Shown here piece by piece: positions 35,191 through 44,050 of a DNA stretch of 64,000 nt. The DNA comes from Ruania halotolerans (GTDB lineage: Bacteria; Actinomycetota; Actinomycetes; Actinomycetales; Beutenbergiaceae): assembly GCF_021049285.1 (NCBI RefSeq), contig NZ_CP088017.1, positions 1,623,380 to 1,687,379 on the forward strand. Reading direction: 5' to 3'. How positions within the stretch are numbered: the stretch's first letter is position 1; every line of letters starts with the position of its first letter. A model generated the notes under the pieces. That model was not told where the DNA came from, made no database searches, and worked only from the letters and a program-made list of their open reading frames with translations. Both the position numbers and the translations under genes were made by a program.

Positions 35191-36768
35191 GTGACCGACC
35201 TCGTGGTGACCCTACTCGCGGCCGTATCCTTCGGCATCATTGCCCATGCTGTGCGCGTACCGCCGCTGGTCGGATTCCTGGCGGCCGGTTTCGTACTCGG
35301 CGCGGCAGGGGTGGCTCCGTTCAGTGGGTTGCCGGAACTCGCGGACCTGGGCGTGACGCTGCTGCTGTTCACCATCGGTCTCAAGTTCGACATCCGGACC
35401 ATGCTCCGTCCGGAGGCCTACGGCACCGCCTTGATCCACATGGTACTGAGCGTGCTGGTCGGGGCCGGGACGGTCGGCCTGTTCGTGGTCGTGGGCGGGG
35501 CGTCCGCCGAGGGCGGCTGGCAGACGCTCGCCCTGGTGGGCTTCGCGTTGTCCTTCTCATCGACCGTGTTGTGCGTGAAAGTGCTCGAGGAACGTTCCGA
35601 CGACGGATCCTTGTACGGTCAGACAGCCATCGCGATCCTCGTCATTCAAGATCTTGCCGCCGTCGTCTTCATCACGGCCAGCAATGGCAGTCCGCCGAGC
35701 CCGTGGGCGTTCGCTCTGGTACTGCTCGTGCCCGCCGCGTGGGTGCTGCGCAAGATCCTGGAGCACGTCGGCCGTGGTGAGCTCCTGATCCTCTTCGGTG
35801 TGGCGTTGGCTCTGGGCCCCGGCTACTACCTCTTCGACTCGGTCGGCATCAAAGGCGATCTCGGCGCCTTGGTGGTGGGACTGCTGTTCGCGTCACATCC
35901 ACGGGCAGTGGTCCTGGCCAAGTCCCTGTTCGGCGTCAAGGAGCTGTTCCTCGTCGGCTTCTTCTTGATGATCGGAATGCAAGCCGACCCGACCTGGAGT
36001 GACCTTGGTCTGGCTGTGCTTCTGGTCGCTCTCCTGGTGCCGATCACGATCGCCGGATTCGGGCTGCTCGGTCGAATCTTCGGCCTGCGTAACCGCACGG
36101 CGATGCGGTTGGCACTGGTGCTCGGCAATTTCTCCGAGTTCTCCATCATCGTCTCCGCTGTGGGCGTGAGCAGTGGCTTGCTGACCGAGCGTTGGCTGAC
36201 CATCGTCGCGATCGCCGTCGCAGTCTCCATGGTGACCTCCACGTTGCTCAACGCACGTGGACCACACCTCGCCGGACGTCTGGCCGCGCGATTGCCTGAG
36301 CAGGACTCGCGCCGGATCCGCCCAGCGGACCGCCCGATCGACACCAGTCACTCCGATCTGGTGATCCTCGGGATGGGGCGCGTGGGTCGAGCCACGTACC
36401 GGCGGTTACGGGAAACCGGGGGACACCGCGTGCTCGGCGTGGACAACGATCACGCGGTGGTGACGCGCCTGCGGGAGGAGGGGTACGACGTCGTCGAGGG
36501 GGACGCCACCGATCTGGACTTCTGGCAGCGCATCACCGCCGGCGGATTTGTGGAGACGGTGATCCTGGCAATGCCGATCCATGACTCCAACGTCTTCGCA
36601 CTCGAGGAACTGCGTGCTGCCGGATTCACCGGTCGAGTAGCGGCGGTGGCCCAGCACCAGGACCAGGTCCAGCATCTTCAGGACGAGGGCGTCGAAGCGG
36701 TGTTCAACCTTTACGCCGGTGCGGGCTTCGCCCTCGCCGATCTGGTGGCACCGCAGCACGAGAAGTGA
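35191..36768 (+). CDS. CPA2 cation:proton antiporter with C-terminal RCK_N (TrkA-N) domain
   Basis: 525 aa, KefC/YbaL-like. Twelve to thirteen membrane helices (residues 1-370), with the conserved LVGFLAAGFVLGAAGV and SFSSTVLCVKVLEE of Na+/H+ or K+/H+ exchangers. The Rossmann RCK_N domain starts at about 390: LVILGMGRVGRATYRRL, then VLGVDND and VVEGDATD. No separate RCK_C domain follows. Probable role: K+ or Na+ efflux and pH homeostasis, gated by a nucleotide. The GTG start at 35191 precedes the first helix. It converges on an ABC permease gene. Confidence 0.88.
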   Translation: MTDLVVTLLAAVSFGIIAHAVRVPPLVGFLAAGFVLGAAGVAPFSGLPELADLGVTLLLFTIGLKFDIRTMLRPEAYGTALIHMVLSVLVGAGTVGLFVVVGGASAEGGWQTLALVGFALSFSSTVLCVKVLEERSDDGSLYGQTAIAILVIQDLAAVVFITASNGSPPSPWAFALVLLVPAAWVLRKILEHVGRGELLILFGVALALGPGYYLFDSVGIKGDLGALVVGLLFASHPRAVVLAKSLFGVKELFLVGFFLMIGMQADPTWSDLGLAVLLVALLVPITIAGFGLLGRIFGLRNRTAMRLALVLGNFSEFSIIVSAVGVSSGLLTERWLTIVAIAVAVSMVTSTLLNARGPHLAGRLAARLPEQDSRRIRPADRPIDTSHSDLVILGMGRVGRATYRRLRETGGHRVLGVDNDHAVVTRLREEGYDVVEGDATDLDFWQRITAGGFVETVILAMPIHDSNVFALEELRAAGFTGRVAAVAQHQDQVQHLQDEGVEAVFNLYAGAGFALADLVAPQHEK

Positions 36769-36784
36769 TGTCCGTCTGGTGACC

Positions 36785-38575
36785 TCAGCGCGAGGGTCCG
36801 GCCGAGCTCTCCTGCCGGGGCGGGCGAGCCTTGGCCATGGACTTCTCCTTCTGCTTGCGCGTCTCGAGATAGGACTTCTGCGCCGCGTTCGAGAGCAGAC
36901 CGACCCACCACGGGACCGCTTCGCTGGTGGCTCCGGTCCCGCCGGGTGGCAGTTTGAGCCCGGGATAGCGGAGCCTGGCGAAAGTCTCCGGCATGCGTGC
37001 GCCGAGCACTGCGATCGCTACCCGGCCCAGCCCCCACGCCACGAGCAGGCCGTTGACAAAGCCGATCACCACGAGCGCGAAGGGCCACCACGGATGCGTC
37101 GTGAACTCGGCCTCGGTGACGGTCAGCGTGGCGAGCGCGAGTGTGGGCGCGCTGATCAGGGCCGCCGCCCAGAAGCCGATCTGGAGCAACAGTGGATTCT
37201 CCCCGGCGTCGGTCGCATTGCGTCGTTTGGCCGGATCCACGCCGGCGCTGACACCCACGACGGAGAACAGGGCCGAGATCCCGGCGCCGCCTCCCACCAG
37301 TGCTGCCATCACCGCACCGACCGGGACCAGCACGGACCAGCCACCGCTGAGCCACGCGAGGGCGATGGCCAGGACGGCTGCAGGGAGTCCGATGGCCAGC
37401 ACGATGGCGAGCTGGCGGCCCCGGACATCCGCCCGGATGGTACTGGGGGAGTCGGTGACAGCGAGCATCCACAGCGCCGTCCCGTCCTGCCCGTACAGAT
37501 TCGCTCCGGAGAGGCCCACCATCATGGCGGCAGCGAGGGCCGCCGCCGGTGCGAACAGGAACAATTCCGGGATCTGTCCGAGGCTGCCGAGGTAGAGGAA
37601 GAAGGCGAAGAACACACCGAGCCAGACGGCGGTACGCACCTCCAGGCTGCGCCAGGGGTCGCGCATCCAGCTACGCAGTTCCTTACCCACCACGGCGCCC
37701 AGCGGGGTGGGTGCGAGGGACAGCACGGGGTCGCGGAGCGCCTGCCCGCGAGCGACCCGCCGCGAGCCCCACGGCCGACTGCGACGGCGCGCCGTCCTGT
37801 TCCCGACGTGCGGGGTGAGCAGAGCCACTGCAGCGGCAACGGTCACGAGGGCAGCGGCTAGCAACGCGCCGATGCGCCAGAACGCCCCCATGGCGTCCCC
37901 CGAAGCGGCCGCCGCGAGAGCACCACCCGGCCAGCCGAACGGCAACGCATGCAGCACAGTGGCCGCCGTCCCTTCGCCGATTCCGTCGGCGAGCAAGACC
38001 GGGATGGCGATGCCTGCGGGGAACACCACGAGCCAGCCGGCCATCGCCGACGAGATGAGCAGTCCGTACTGCATGGCGGCAATCTCGACGCCCACCTGGG
38101 TACGCATCGCCGCTCCGAAGATGGCGTACACGGCGCGCGAGAGTGCCACCAACCCCACGGTGAACAGCACCGCGACGAGCAGACCAAGCGGCGCGAGCCT
38201 CAGGTCCAACAGGGCGCCGTGCGCGACCAGCACCAGCATCGCAGCACAGGTCAGGATCGCTCCCGGGCTCACGTACACCGACGCCAGCAGACCCATGCCC
38301 AACTGGCGACGGTCAAGTGGCAGCAGCGTGAAGTACTCGGGCCGCAGCACAGAGGCTCCCGAGGCGAGGATCGGCCCGATCACCCAACCCAGCGCCCAGA
38401 GTCCGAATATGACGGCGATTACGTCGGCGCGCGCGCCGGGTTCGGCCGCCAGCGTGCCGGCCCACGTCACGCCGACGGCCACCACACCGAGGGCAAGGGC
38501 CGTGGGGCGCTTCCACGACTCGTCGTGGGACTGGATGGTGCGACGGAGCCCGATCAGCAGTTCCACCCCGGTCAT
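36785..38575 (-). CDS. ABC exporter permease subunit (about 12 helices)
   Basis: 596 aa large ABC-2-like permease, apparently a tandem of two six-helix halves joined by a basic linker (NRTARRRSRPWGSRRVARG, about residue 265). The C-terminus is basic and soluble (RKQKEKSMAKARPPRQ). The start at 38575 (MTGVELLIG) overlaps the stop of the ATPase gene as ATGA and is preferred over an ATG four codons earlier. The cargo is unknown; the divergent two-component system suggests a stress- or antibiotic-linked exporter. Confidence 0.82.
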   Translation of the reverse strand: MTGVELLIGLRRTIQSHDESWKRPTALALGVVAVGVTWAGTLAAEPGARADVIAVIFGLWALGWVIGPILASGASVLRPEYFTLLPLDRRQLGMGLLASVYVSPGAILTCAAMLVLVAHGALLDLRLAPLGLLVAVLFTVGLVALSRAVYAIFGAAMRTQVGVEIAAMQYGLLISSAMAGWLVVFPAGIAIPVLLADGIGEGTAATVLHALPFGWPGGALAAAASGDAMGAFWRIGALLAAALVTVAAAVALLTPHVGNRTARRRSRPWGSRRVARGQALRDPVLSLAPTPLGAVVGKELRSWMRDPWRSLEVRTAVWLGVFFAFFLYLGSLGQIPELFLFAPAAALAAAMMVGLSGANLYGQDGTALWMLAVTDSPSTIRADVRGRQLAIVLAIGLPAAVLAIALAWLSGGWSVLVPVGAVMAALVGGGAGISALFSVVGVSAGVDPAKRRNATDAGENPLLLQIGFWAAALISAPTLALATLTVTEAEFTTHPWWPFALVVIGFVNGLLVAWGLGRVAIAVLGARMPETFARLRYPGLKLPPGGTGATSEAVPWWVGLLSNAAQKSYLETRKQKEKSMAKARPPRQESSAGPSR

Positions 38576-39336
38576 TGCCCCAGCCATGACAGTTCCTCCT
38601 CATTGATGGTGCGTTCGCCGACCAGTGCGACGAATCGATCTTCCAGGCTCCCGGCCCCGCGAACCTCGGCGAGCGTGCCGTCGGCAAGAACCTGACCGTG
38701 GGCAATGATCGCCACCCGGTCACACATCTCCTCGACGAGGGACATCACGTGACTGGAGATGACGATCGATCCGCCAGCGGCCACGAACCGGCGCATGATC
38801 GCGCGCAGCACACGTGCGCTGACCGGGTCGACCGCTTCGAACGGTTCGTCCAGGACCAGCACCCGCGGGGAGTGCAACAGAGCCGTGGCGAGACCGATCT
38901 TCTTGCGCATCCCGGTGGAGTACTCCATCACCAGGACGCCGGAGTCATCGGCCTCGTCGAGCTCGAGGATGCGGAGCAGTTCGGCGGTGCGGGCCGTCAC
39001 GACGGCGGGGTCCATACCTCGCAGCAGCCCCCAGTACCGCAGCAGTTCACTGGCCGTGAGTCGTTCAGGAAGGGCGAGACCGTCCGGGAGGACGCCGAGC
39101 AGTGCCTTCGCCTTCGCGGGCGTTCGCCAGACATCGACCCCGTCGACCCGGGCGGTGCCGGAATCCGGTCGCAGGAGTCCGACGGCCATCGACAGCGACG
39201 TCGTCTTCCCGGCGCCGTTGGGTCCGACCAGGCCGGTGAGGGAACCGCGAGGGACTTCTAGGGTGACGCGGTCGGCGGCGAGTTTGCCCGAGAAATCCTT
39301 ACTCAGGGAGTCGAGGGTCAGTGCTGGTTCAGTCAT
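38572..39336 (-). CDS. ABC transporter ATP-binding protein
   Basis: 254 aa ATPase of the adjacent exporter. Walker A GPNGAGKTT, signature YSTGMRKKIGLA, Walker B VLVLDEPFEAVD, switch His in VISSHV. MTEPALTLDSLSKDF is chosen as the N-terminus; three further codons upstream are unneeded. It overlaps the permease start (ATGA). Divergent from the histidine kinase gene at 39444. Confidence 0.92.
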   Translation of the reverse strand: MTEPALTLDSLSKDFSGKLAADRVTLEVPRGSLTGLVGPNGAGKTTSLSMAVGLLRPDSGTARVDGVDVWRTPAKAKALLGVLPDGLALPERLTASELLRYWGLLRGMDPAVVTARTAELLRILELDEADDSGVLVMEYSTGMRKKIGLATALLHSPRVLVLDEPFEAVDPVSARVLRAIMRRFVAAGGSIVISSHVMSLVEEMCDRVAIIAHGQVLADGTLAEVRGAGSLEDRFVALVGERTINEEELSWLGQ

Positions 39337-39443
39337 GCACTCCACTGTGGCGGGCCACCGCAGTGGTGGCTTCGGCCGATCGGCTACTCATCCTGACCGA
39401 TCGGGTACATCCGGACTGCGGTGCACGCTCCTACTCTGGACGC

Positions 39444-40796
39444 ATGGCCGGTAGGGACGAGGGTGAGCGCGTAGACCCGCACGGCGTCGACCTCTGGCTG
39501 CTCCCGGGCGATCTCGCGCGTGCTGTGCAGCGAAAATCACGCCGATCCGGGTCGATCCGCCTGCCGCGCGCACCAGGGATCAGGCATGTGCAACGCACGG
39601 CGCGTGACTGGGTGGTGGACTCACTGGTGTTCCTCGGCTGCGTGGCAGGGTGGGCCGCGCAGGCGTTCGGCCTGTCGTCGGCGGCACCGGTGCCCGCCTG
39701 GCTGCTGCAGATCGATGTGGTCAGCGGCGCGCTCATGTGCATCGCCTTGTGGTGGCGGCGTGACTTTCCAGTCGTGGTCGGGCTCACCGCTGCAGCGTTC
39801 GGCGCCGTGTCCAACACCGGCGCATTCGCGCTCACCGTGGCCTTCTTCTCCCTCGCCCTGCACCGTGGGTGGCGCTGGGGTTACGGGGTGGCGGTGCTGG
39901 CGCAGGTGCTGGCTATCCCGCACCTGGTGATGTTCGTGCCCGAGGGAATCGAGAACTCCGCGGTGTGGGCCGTGATCGTGGGCCTGTGGGTGCTGCTTGC
40001 CGCAACGGCGGGCCTCATGGTCCGCGCGCGCCGCCAGTTGGTGTGGGTGCTCGTGGCCCGAGCCGAGGAGGCCAAAGAGCAGCAGGCGCGCAATGTTGCT
40101 GCCGCGCGCACGGCCGAGCGTGAGCGGATCGCGCGCGAGATGCATGACGTTCTGGCCCATCGCCTCTCCCTGCTGGCGGTCCATGCCGGTGCCTTGGAAC
40201 TCAGGCTCGATCAGGCTCCTGGAGCACAGGTACCCGCCGACGCGCTGGCGGAATCGGTCGCGGTGGTACGACGCAGCGCTCACCAGTCGTTGGAGGAGTT
40301 GCGTGAGGTGTTGCAGGTCATGCGCGGACCGGTGCACGAAGAGGACGATCACGCTGACCACGAATGGGGGACCGCGCCGCCGGCGCCCACACTCGAGGGC
40401 TTGCCCGCACTGGTCAATGAGGCGCGCGAGGGCGGCCAGGTGGTGGACTTCGAGACCGCCGAGCTCACCAGCACTGCGGTGCCCGCGTCGGTGCAGCGCA
40501 CGGTCTACCGGATCGTGCAGGAGGGGCTCACCAATGCCCGTAAGCACTCGCCAGGTACCACTGTGAGAGTTCGCCTGGATGCGCACCTGCGAGGGGCCGC
40601 GCCGAGCCTTGCGGTGCGGGTGAGCAACAAGGTGCCTCCGGGCGTCACTGCCGCTGAGCTCCCGAGCGCGGGGACGGGGCAACTCGGGCTCGCCGAACGG
40701 GTCGCGGTGCACGCAGGCACCTTCGAGCGCACCGTTCGCGACGGTGAGTACGTGCTGACCGCGCGAATTCCGCTGCCCGCAAGTCCGGCGACGTAG
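39444..40796 (+). CDS. Sensor histidine kinase (HisKA_3/NarL-type partner)
   Basis: 450 aa. About six helices in residues 55-205, then a HisKA_3 helix with the phospho-His in AREMHDVLAHRLSLL and a HATPase domain containing the N-box IVQEGLTNARKHSPG. No clear extracytoplasmic sensor domain; such intramembrane kinases usually monitor the envelope or an adjacent transporter. ATG 39444 is chosen because no upstream RBS supports an earlier start; a TACTCT box 8 nt upstream would also permit leaderless translation. It forms a pair with the regulator at 40806 and is divergent from the ABC exporter genes. Confidence 0.9.
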   Translation: MAGRDEGERVDPHGVDLWLLPGDLARAVQRKSRRSGSIRLPRAPGIRHVQRTARDWVVDSLVFLGCVAGWAAQAFGLSSAAPVPAWLLQIDVVSGALMCIALWWRRDFPVVVGLTAAAFGAVSNTGAFALTVAFFSLALHRGWRWGYGVAVLAQVLAIPHLVMFVPEGIENSAVWAVIVGLWVLLAATAGLMVRARRQLVWVLVARAEEAKEQQARNVAAARTAERERIAREMHDVLAHRLSLLAVHAGALELRLDQAPGAQVPADALAESVAVVRRSAHQSLEELREVLQVMRGPVHEEDDHADHEWGTAPPAPTLEGLPALVNEAREGGQVVDFETAELTSTAVPASVQRTVYRIVQEGLTNARKHSPGTTVRVRLDAHLRGAAPSLAVRVSNKVPPGVTAAELPSAGTGQLGLAERVAVHAGTFERTVRDGEYVLTARIPLPASPAT

Positions 40797-40805
40797 GTTA
40801 TTGAC

Positions 40806-41489
40806 ATGGTGCGGGTGCTGCTGGTCGACGACGATGCCCTGGTCCGCTCCGGCTTGCGGCTGATGCTGGGCTCGGACCCGGAAATCGACGTCGTCGGGGA
40901 AGCCGGCGACGGTGCGGACGTCGTTGCCGCGGTCTCGCGCCTGACGCCGGACGTGGTGCTCATGGATGTGCGGATGCCACAGCTCGATGGGGTGGCGGCG
41001 ACCGCAGCGCTGGCACGTATGGGCGAGGATTCACCGGCGGTGTTGATGCTGACCACCTTCGGTGCAGACGCCACGGTGGTCTCAGCGTTGCGTGCCGGGG
41101 CGGCGGGGTATCTCCTCAAGGACACGCCGCCGGCGCAGATCCTCGATGCTGTGCGGCGCGTGGCCGCCGGTGAGCCGGCGTTCTCGCCGGCGGTGACCCG
41201 GTCCCTGATTGCACTGGCCACCCACGGAGGGGATGGACGCGCACCGCTCGAGCCCACGGCACGCGAGTCTGCGCTGGCTCGGCTCGAGGTGCTCACCACG
41301 CGTGAGCGAGAGGTGGGGGCAGCGGTGGCGCAGGGTCTGTCCAACGGGGAGATCGGCGTGCAGATGCACCTGTCCACGTCGAGTGTGAAGGTGCACCTGT
41401 CGGCTGCGTTGGCCAAGCTCGGCCTGTCCAACCGCGTGCAGTTGGCGATCCTCGTGCATACGGCGTCCGGAGATGGCGCGAGCGACTAG
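40806..41489 (+). CDS. LuxR/NarL-family response regulator
   Basis: 227 aa. The receiver domain has the acidic pocket VDDD, the phospho-acceptor Asp in VVLMDVRMPQLDG (residue about 54), the Thr in MLTTFG and the Lys in LLKDTPP. The C-terminal GerE-type HTH is LTTREREVGAAVAQGLSNGEIGVQMHLSTSSVKVHLSAALAKLGLSNR. It starts 9 nt after the kinase stop. A likely target is the divergent ABC exporter operon (inference from layout). Confidence 0.95.
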   Translation: MVRVLLVDDDALVRSGLRLMLGSDPEIDVVGEAGDGADVVAAVSRLTPDVVLMDVRMPQLDGVAATAALARMGEDSPAVLMLTTFGADATVVSALRAGAAGYLLKDTPPAQILDAVRRVAAGEPAFSPAVTRSLIALATHGGDGRAPLEPTARESALARLEVLTTREREVGAAVAQGLSNGEIGVQMHLSTSSVKVHLSAALAKLGLSNRVQLAILVHTASGDGASD

Positions 41490-41569
41490 CCGCGATCCGG
41501 CGCCACCGTGCGGTCAGTGCAGGGCTGCTGTGCCAGATCAGGCGAACTCATCAGCGAGCCGATGATGGC

Positions 41570-41845
41570 GTGGGTCTTACGTGCGCCTGGCGCGGCCGGT
41601 CTCCACGCGGGAGAGGTGCCGGGTATGCGCTCGCGCACCTGAGTCAGATCTACCTTGGTCCGGCGATCGTGGAGTACATCGAGCGGATCGAAGCCACCTT
41701 CGAGCCGTACGGGGGCCGGTGGTTGGTCCACGGGACTTCCCCCGAGGTCATCGAGGGAGAACTCGATGGCGACATCGTGATCATCGGCTTTCCCACAGTG
41801 CAGGCGGCGCGCCGGTGGTACGACTCACCGGCGTACCGGCACTCA
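41570..41845 (+). pseudogene. 3'-truncated DUF1330-like gene
   Basis: Residues about 25-92 of this frame match DUF1330: LGPAIVEYIERIEATFEPYGGRWLVHGTSPEVIEGELDGDIVIIGFP and AARRWYDSPAYRHS. A normal domain continues for some 10-15 more residues after SPAY; here homology stops at the end of the convergent lipoprotein gene and the frame runs on antisense to it until 42703. No good start with an RBS is visible either. I read it as a gene whose 3' end was lost. Confidence 0.55.
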
Positions 41846-42631
41846 CAGATTGATGGTGACGTCCCCGGCTTCGCGCAGGTCCGCAAGGATGCCCTCGACC
41901 GCTGCATTCTGTTGCTCGGAGGTCGCCTGCGAGGCGAGCTGATCGCGGACCTCTTCGAAGGGCGGGATCTCGGTCTCGTCACCGGTCTGCTCACCCTGAG
42001 CCTCCGCCTGCTCGACGAGGGCGTCGTACTGTTCACGCAGCTCGTCCTCGCTCGGCTCCTCGACGTCCGCCTCGGACTCGATGAACGTGCTGACCTGGTA
42101 CTGCGAAGCCGCGTCCGCACGCACCTGCTCCTCGGTGACGCCCTGCTCCTCAAGAGCAGCGATCACCTCGTCGGCAGAGCCGAGGCCGTTCTGTGCGGCG
42201 ACATCTTCGAGGGTGGCCTGAATGTCCTCGTCCGTGGGCTCGATCCCGGCGTCGCTCGCCGCCTGGGTCAACAGGCGGTTGTTCACGAGCAACTCGACAA
42301 CCTGCTGCTTCAGTGCATCCTGATCGACTTCTTCACCAGTGGTCTGCTGGGACATCGCAGCCTGCTGCAACTGACCCTCGTAACTGCTGAGGAACTCATC
42401 CCGGCCGATCTCCTCACCATTGACCACGGCAACCACATCAGGGAGGTCGTCGGTGTCGGCCTCGGGGAACTCCGGGCCGCCTTCGCCCTCGGGCGCCGGG
42501 GTATCGTCGGTGGCGCTGGCCGATGGTTCGGTCTCGGCCGGGTCGCCCTCGCCGTCAGAGCCGGATGTGCAGCCGGCGAGTGCGACGACCGCAGCCACCG
42601 AGACGGCGATGAGCGGACGCGTGATCGACAT
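41843..42631 (-). CDS. SurA N-terminal domain lipoprotein
   Basis: 262 aa predicted lipoprotein: signal MSITRPLIAVSVAAVVALAGC with lipobox ALAGC, then an acidic, disordered spacer, then a SurA_N-like helical domain (VVAVVNGEEIGRDEFLSSYE, then LKQQVVELLVNNRLLTQAASDAGI). No parvulin PPIase domain follows, so it is a chaperone-like domain only. It is convergent with the DUF1330-like fragment and overlaps its end. Acidic C-terminal half (EDELREQYDALVEQAEAQG). Probably exported and anchored to the outer face of the membrane. Confidence 0.85.
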   Translation of the reverse strand: MSITRPLIAVSVAAVVALAGCTSGSDGEGDPAETEPSASATDDTPAPEGEGGPEFPEADTDDLPDVVAVVNGEEIGRDEFLSSYEGQLQQAAMSQQTTGEEVDQDALKQQVVELLVNNRLLTQAASDAGIEPTDEDIQATLEDVAAQNGLGSADEVIAALEEQGVTEEQVRADAASQYQVSTFIESEADVEEPSEDELREQYDALVEQAEAQGEQTGDETEIPPFEEVRDQLASQATSEQQNAAVEGILADLREAGDVTINL

Positions 42632-42847
42632 GGTGACTCCTCATGGTGGGTACAGACCATGCGACGGTACACATACCGCGCTGGGAGCGAGACCAGGCAA
42701 TGATCAGGCGACGTTCAGGAACGGGGAAATTGCGGGCGGCGCGAAGGCTGAGGTGATACGTGTCACCCGGTCATGTCACGATAGAAGCACAGACCGACGT
42801 GCCGCGTGCCGGTGGGGCGTGGCACATGACCGCAGGAGGAGATCGCC

Positions 42848-43231
42848 ATGTCCACGATGGCAGAATTGCTCGCGCTCGAACACGAAGGCTGGCAGTCCCT
42901 GTGCCGCGGCACGGGCGGCGCGCACTACGGCCGCGTGATGACTGAGGACGGCGTGATGGTCCTCGCGCACGGCATGGTTTTCGATCGTGCGGCGGTGATC
43001 GATTCTCTCGACCAGGCGCCCACCTGGGACGACTACCAGATCAGCGACGAGCGGGTGGTCGACGGCGCGGCCGGTGCTGACATCCTCGTCTACACCGCGC
43101 GCGCCACCCGCGCAGAGCAGCCCCCGTTCGTCGCGCTCATGTCCAGTGTGTACGTTCAGCGAAACGGTGAGCGCCGGCTTGCGCTCTACCAGCAGACCCC
43201 GATTCCCGACGCCGCAGGCTCGCCGAGCTGA
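42848..43231 (+). CDS. NTF2-like (DUF4440/SnoaL-type) protein
   Basis: 127 aa. MAELLALEHEGWQSL, then YGRVMTEDGVMVLAHGMVFDRAAVIDSLDQAP and the strand pair ADILVYTARATRAE and ALMSSVYVQRNGERRLALYQQTP form the cone-shaped NTF2 fold of DUF4440 proteins. RBS AGGAGGA is 4-10 nt upstream. No partner gene indicates a substrate. A partly palindromic GGTGATACGTGTCACC lies about 85 nt upstream. Confidence 0.75.
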   Translation: MSTMAELLALEHEGWQSLCRGTGGAHYGRVMTEDGVMVLAHGMVFDRAAVIDSLDQAPTWDDYQISDERVVDGAAGADILVYTARATRAEQPPFVALMSSVYVQRNGERRLALYQQTPIPDAAGSPS

Positions 43232-43249
43232 TCGACGAACCGTGGGCGT

Positions 43250-43921
43250 TCACTCGCCCTCGTTGACCTGTGCCAGCACGCGGTCGCGGGCGTGGGCGAG
43301 ATGCTCGATGAGCGCGGTGCATGCGCGTTCCTCGTCGCCGTCGCGGATCGCCGCCATGATGGCTTCGTGCTCGCTGACCACAGTGGACGGCGTCGTGCGG
43401 CGGTGGGCAGCGTACTGACCCATCGTGAGGTGGATTTCCCCGGAGATCATCTCGTACATCCGCGAGAGTCGTTCGCTGCTCAAGCCGTGCACCAGCCCCC
43501 AGTGGAAGGCGATATCAGCCTGCACCTGCTCCGCGAAGTCGCCGCGATCAGCCGCCTGGGTCATGGTCGTCTGCGCCTGGGTCATCTCCGGAGGCAGCCG
43601 CTGGTTGCGGGCCAAGTGCGCCGTGGCGGCAGCCTCGAATGTCTCCCGGCTGAAGAACAGGTCTGCGATCTCGGCGGCCGCCAGCTGGGGGACCACAGCG
43701 GACTTGTGCGCCACTCGGCGCAGCAGCCCCAAACTGGTGAGACGTTCAAGGCACGACTTCGCCGTCGGGCGAGCCACACCGTACTCATCGGCCACTCGCT
43801 GTTCGGTGACCCGTTCCCCAGGTGCAATCTCGCCATTGATGATGCGCGCGCGCAGGGACTCGAAGAGCGCCTCCGTCAGCGACGCAGGGCCGAGTTTGAT
43901 CTGGCTGCTACTCGTCGACAC
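43250..43921 (-). CDS. GntR-family transcriptional regulator, FCD (FadR) subfamily
   Basis: 223 aa. N-terminal winged helix: LRARIINGEIAPGERVTEQRVADEYGVARPTAKSCLERLTSLGLL (residues about 25-70). The C-terminal all-helical FCD ligand domain carries metal/effector ligand positions in FHWGLVHGL and SEHEAIMAAIRDGDEERA. FCD regulators usually sense sugar acids or other carboxylates. It is adjacent to hyi and reads the same way, so it is the prime candidate regulator of the catabolic island to its right. GTG start at 43921. The upstream gap contains TTGACAGACATCATGACAG (44007-44025), a possible control region. Confidence 0.9.
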   Translation of the reverse strand: MSTSSSQIKLGPASLTEALFESLRARIINGEIAPGERVTEQRVADEYGVARPTAKSCLERLTSLGLLRRVAHKSAVVPQLAAAEIADLFFSRETFEAAATAHLARNQRLPPEMTQAQTTMTQAADRGDFAEQVQADIAFHWGLVHGLSSERLSRMYEMISGEIHLTMGQYAAHRRTTPSTVVSEHEAIMAAIRDGDEERACTALIEHLAHARDRVLAQVNEGE

Positions 43922-44050
43922 TCCTCATCCTTCCTGTGCACCGCGGGCGACGGTGACGGCGCCGGCCGGATCCGGCCACGTCATGACGCCTTCTCGGTGT
44001 CGCAACTTGACAGACATCATGACAGTTCGTGGCGGTCACCGTCCCACGGA

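Noticed and set aside
41846-42703. The remaining part of the long plus-strand frame after the DUF1330-like region
   Set aside because: It is exactly antisense to the SurA-like lipoprotein and has no own similarity; only the first about 92 codons are protein-like.
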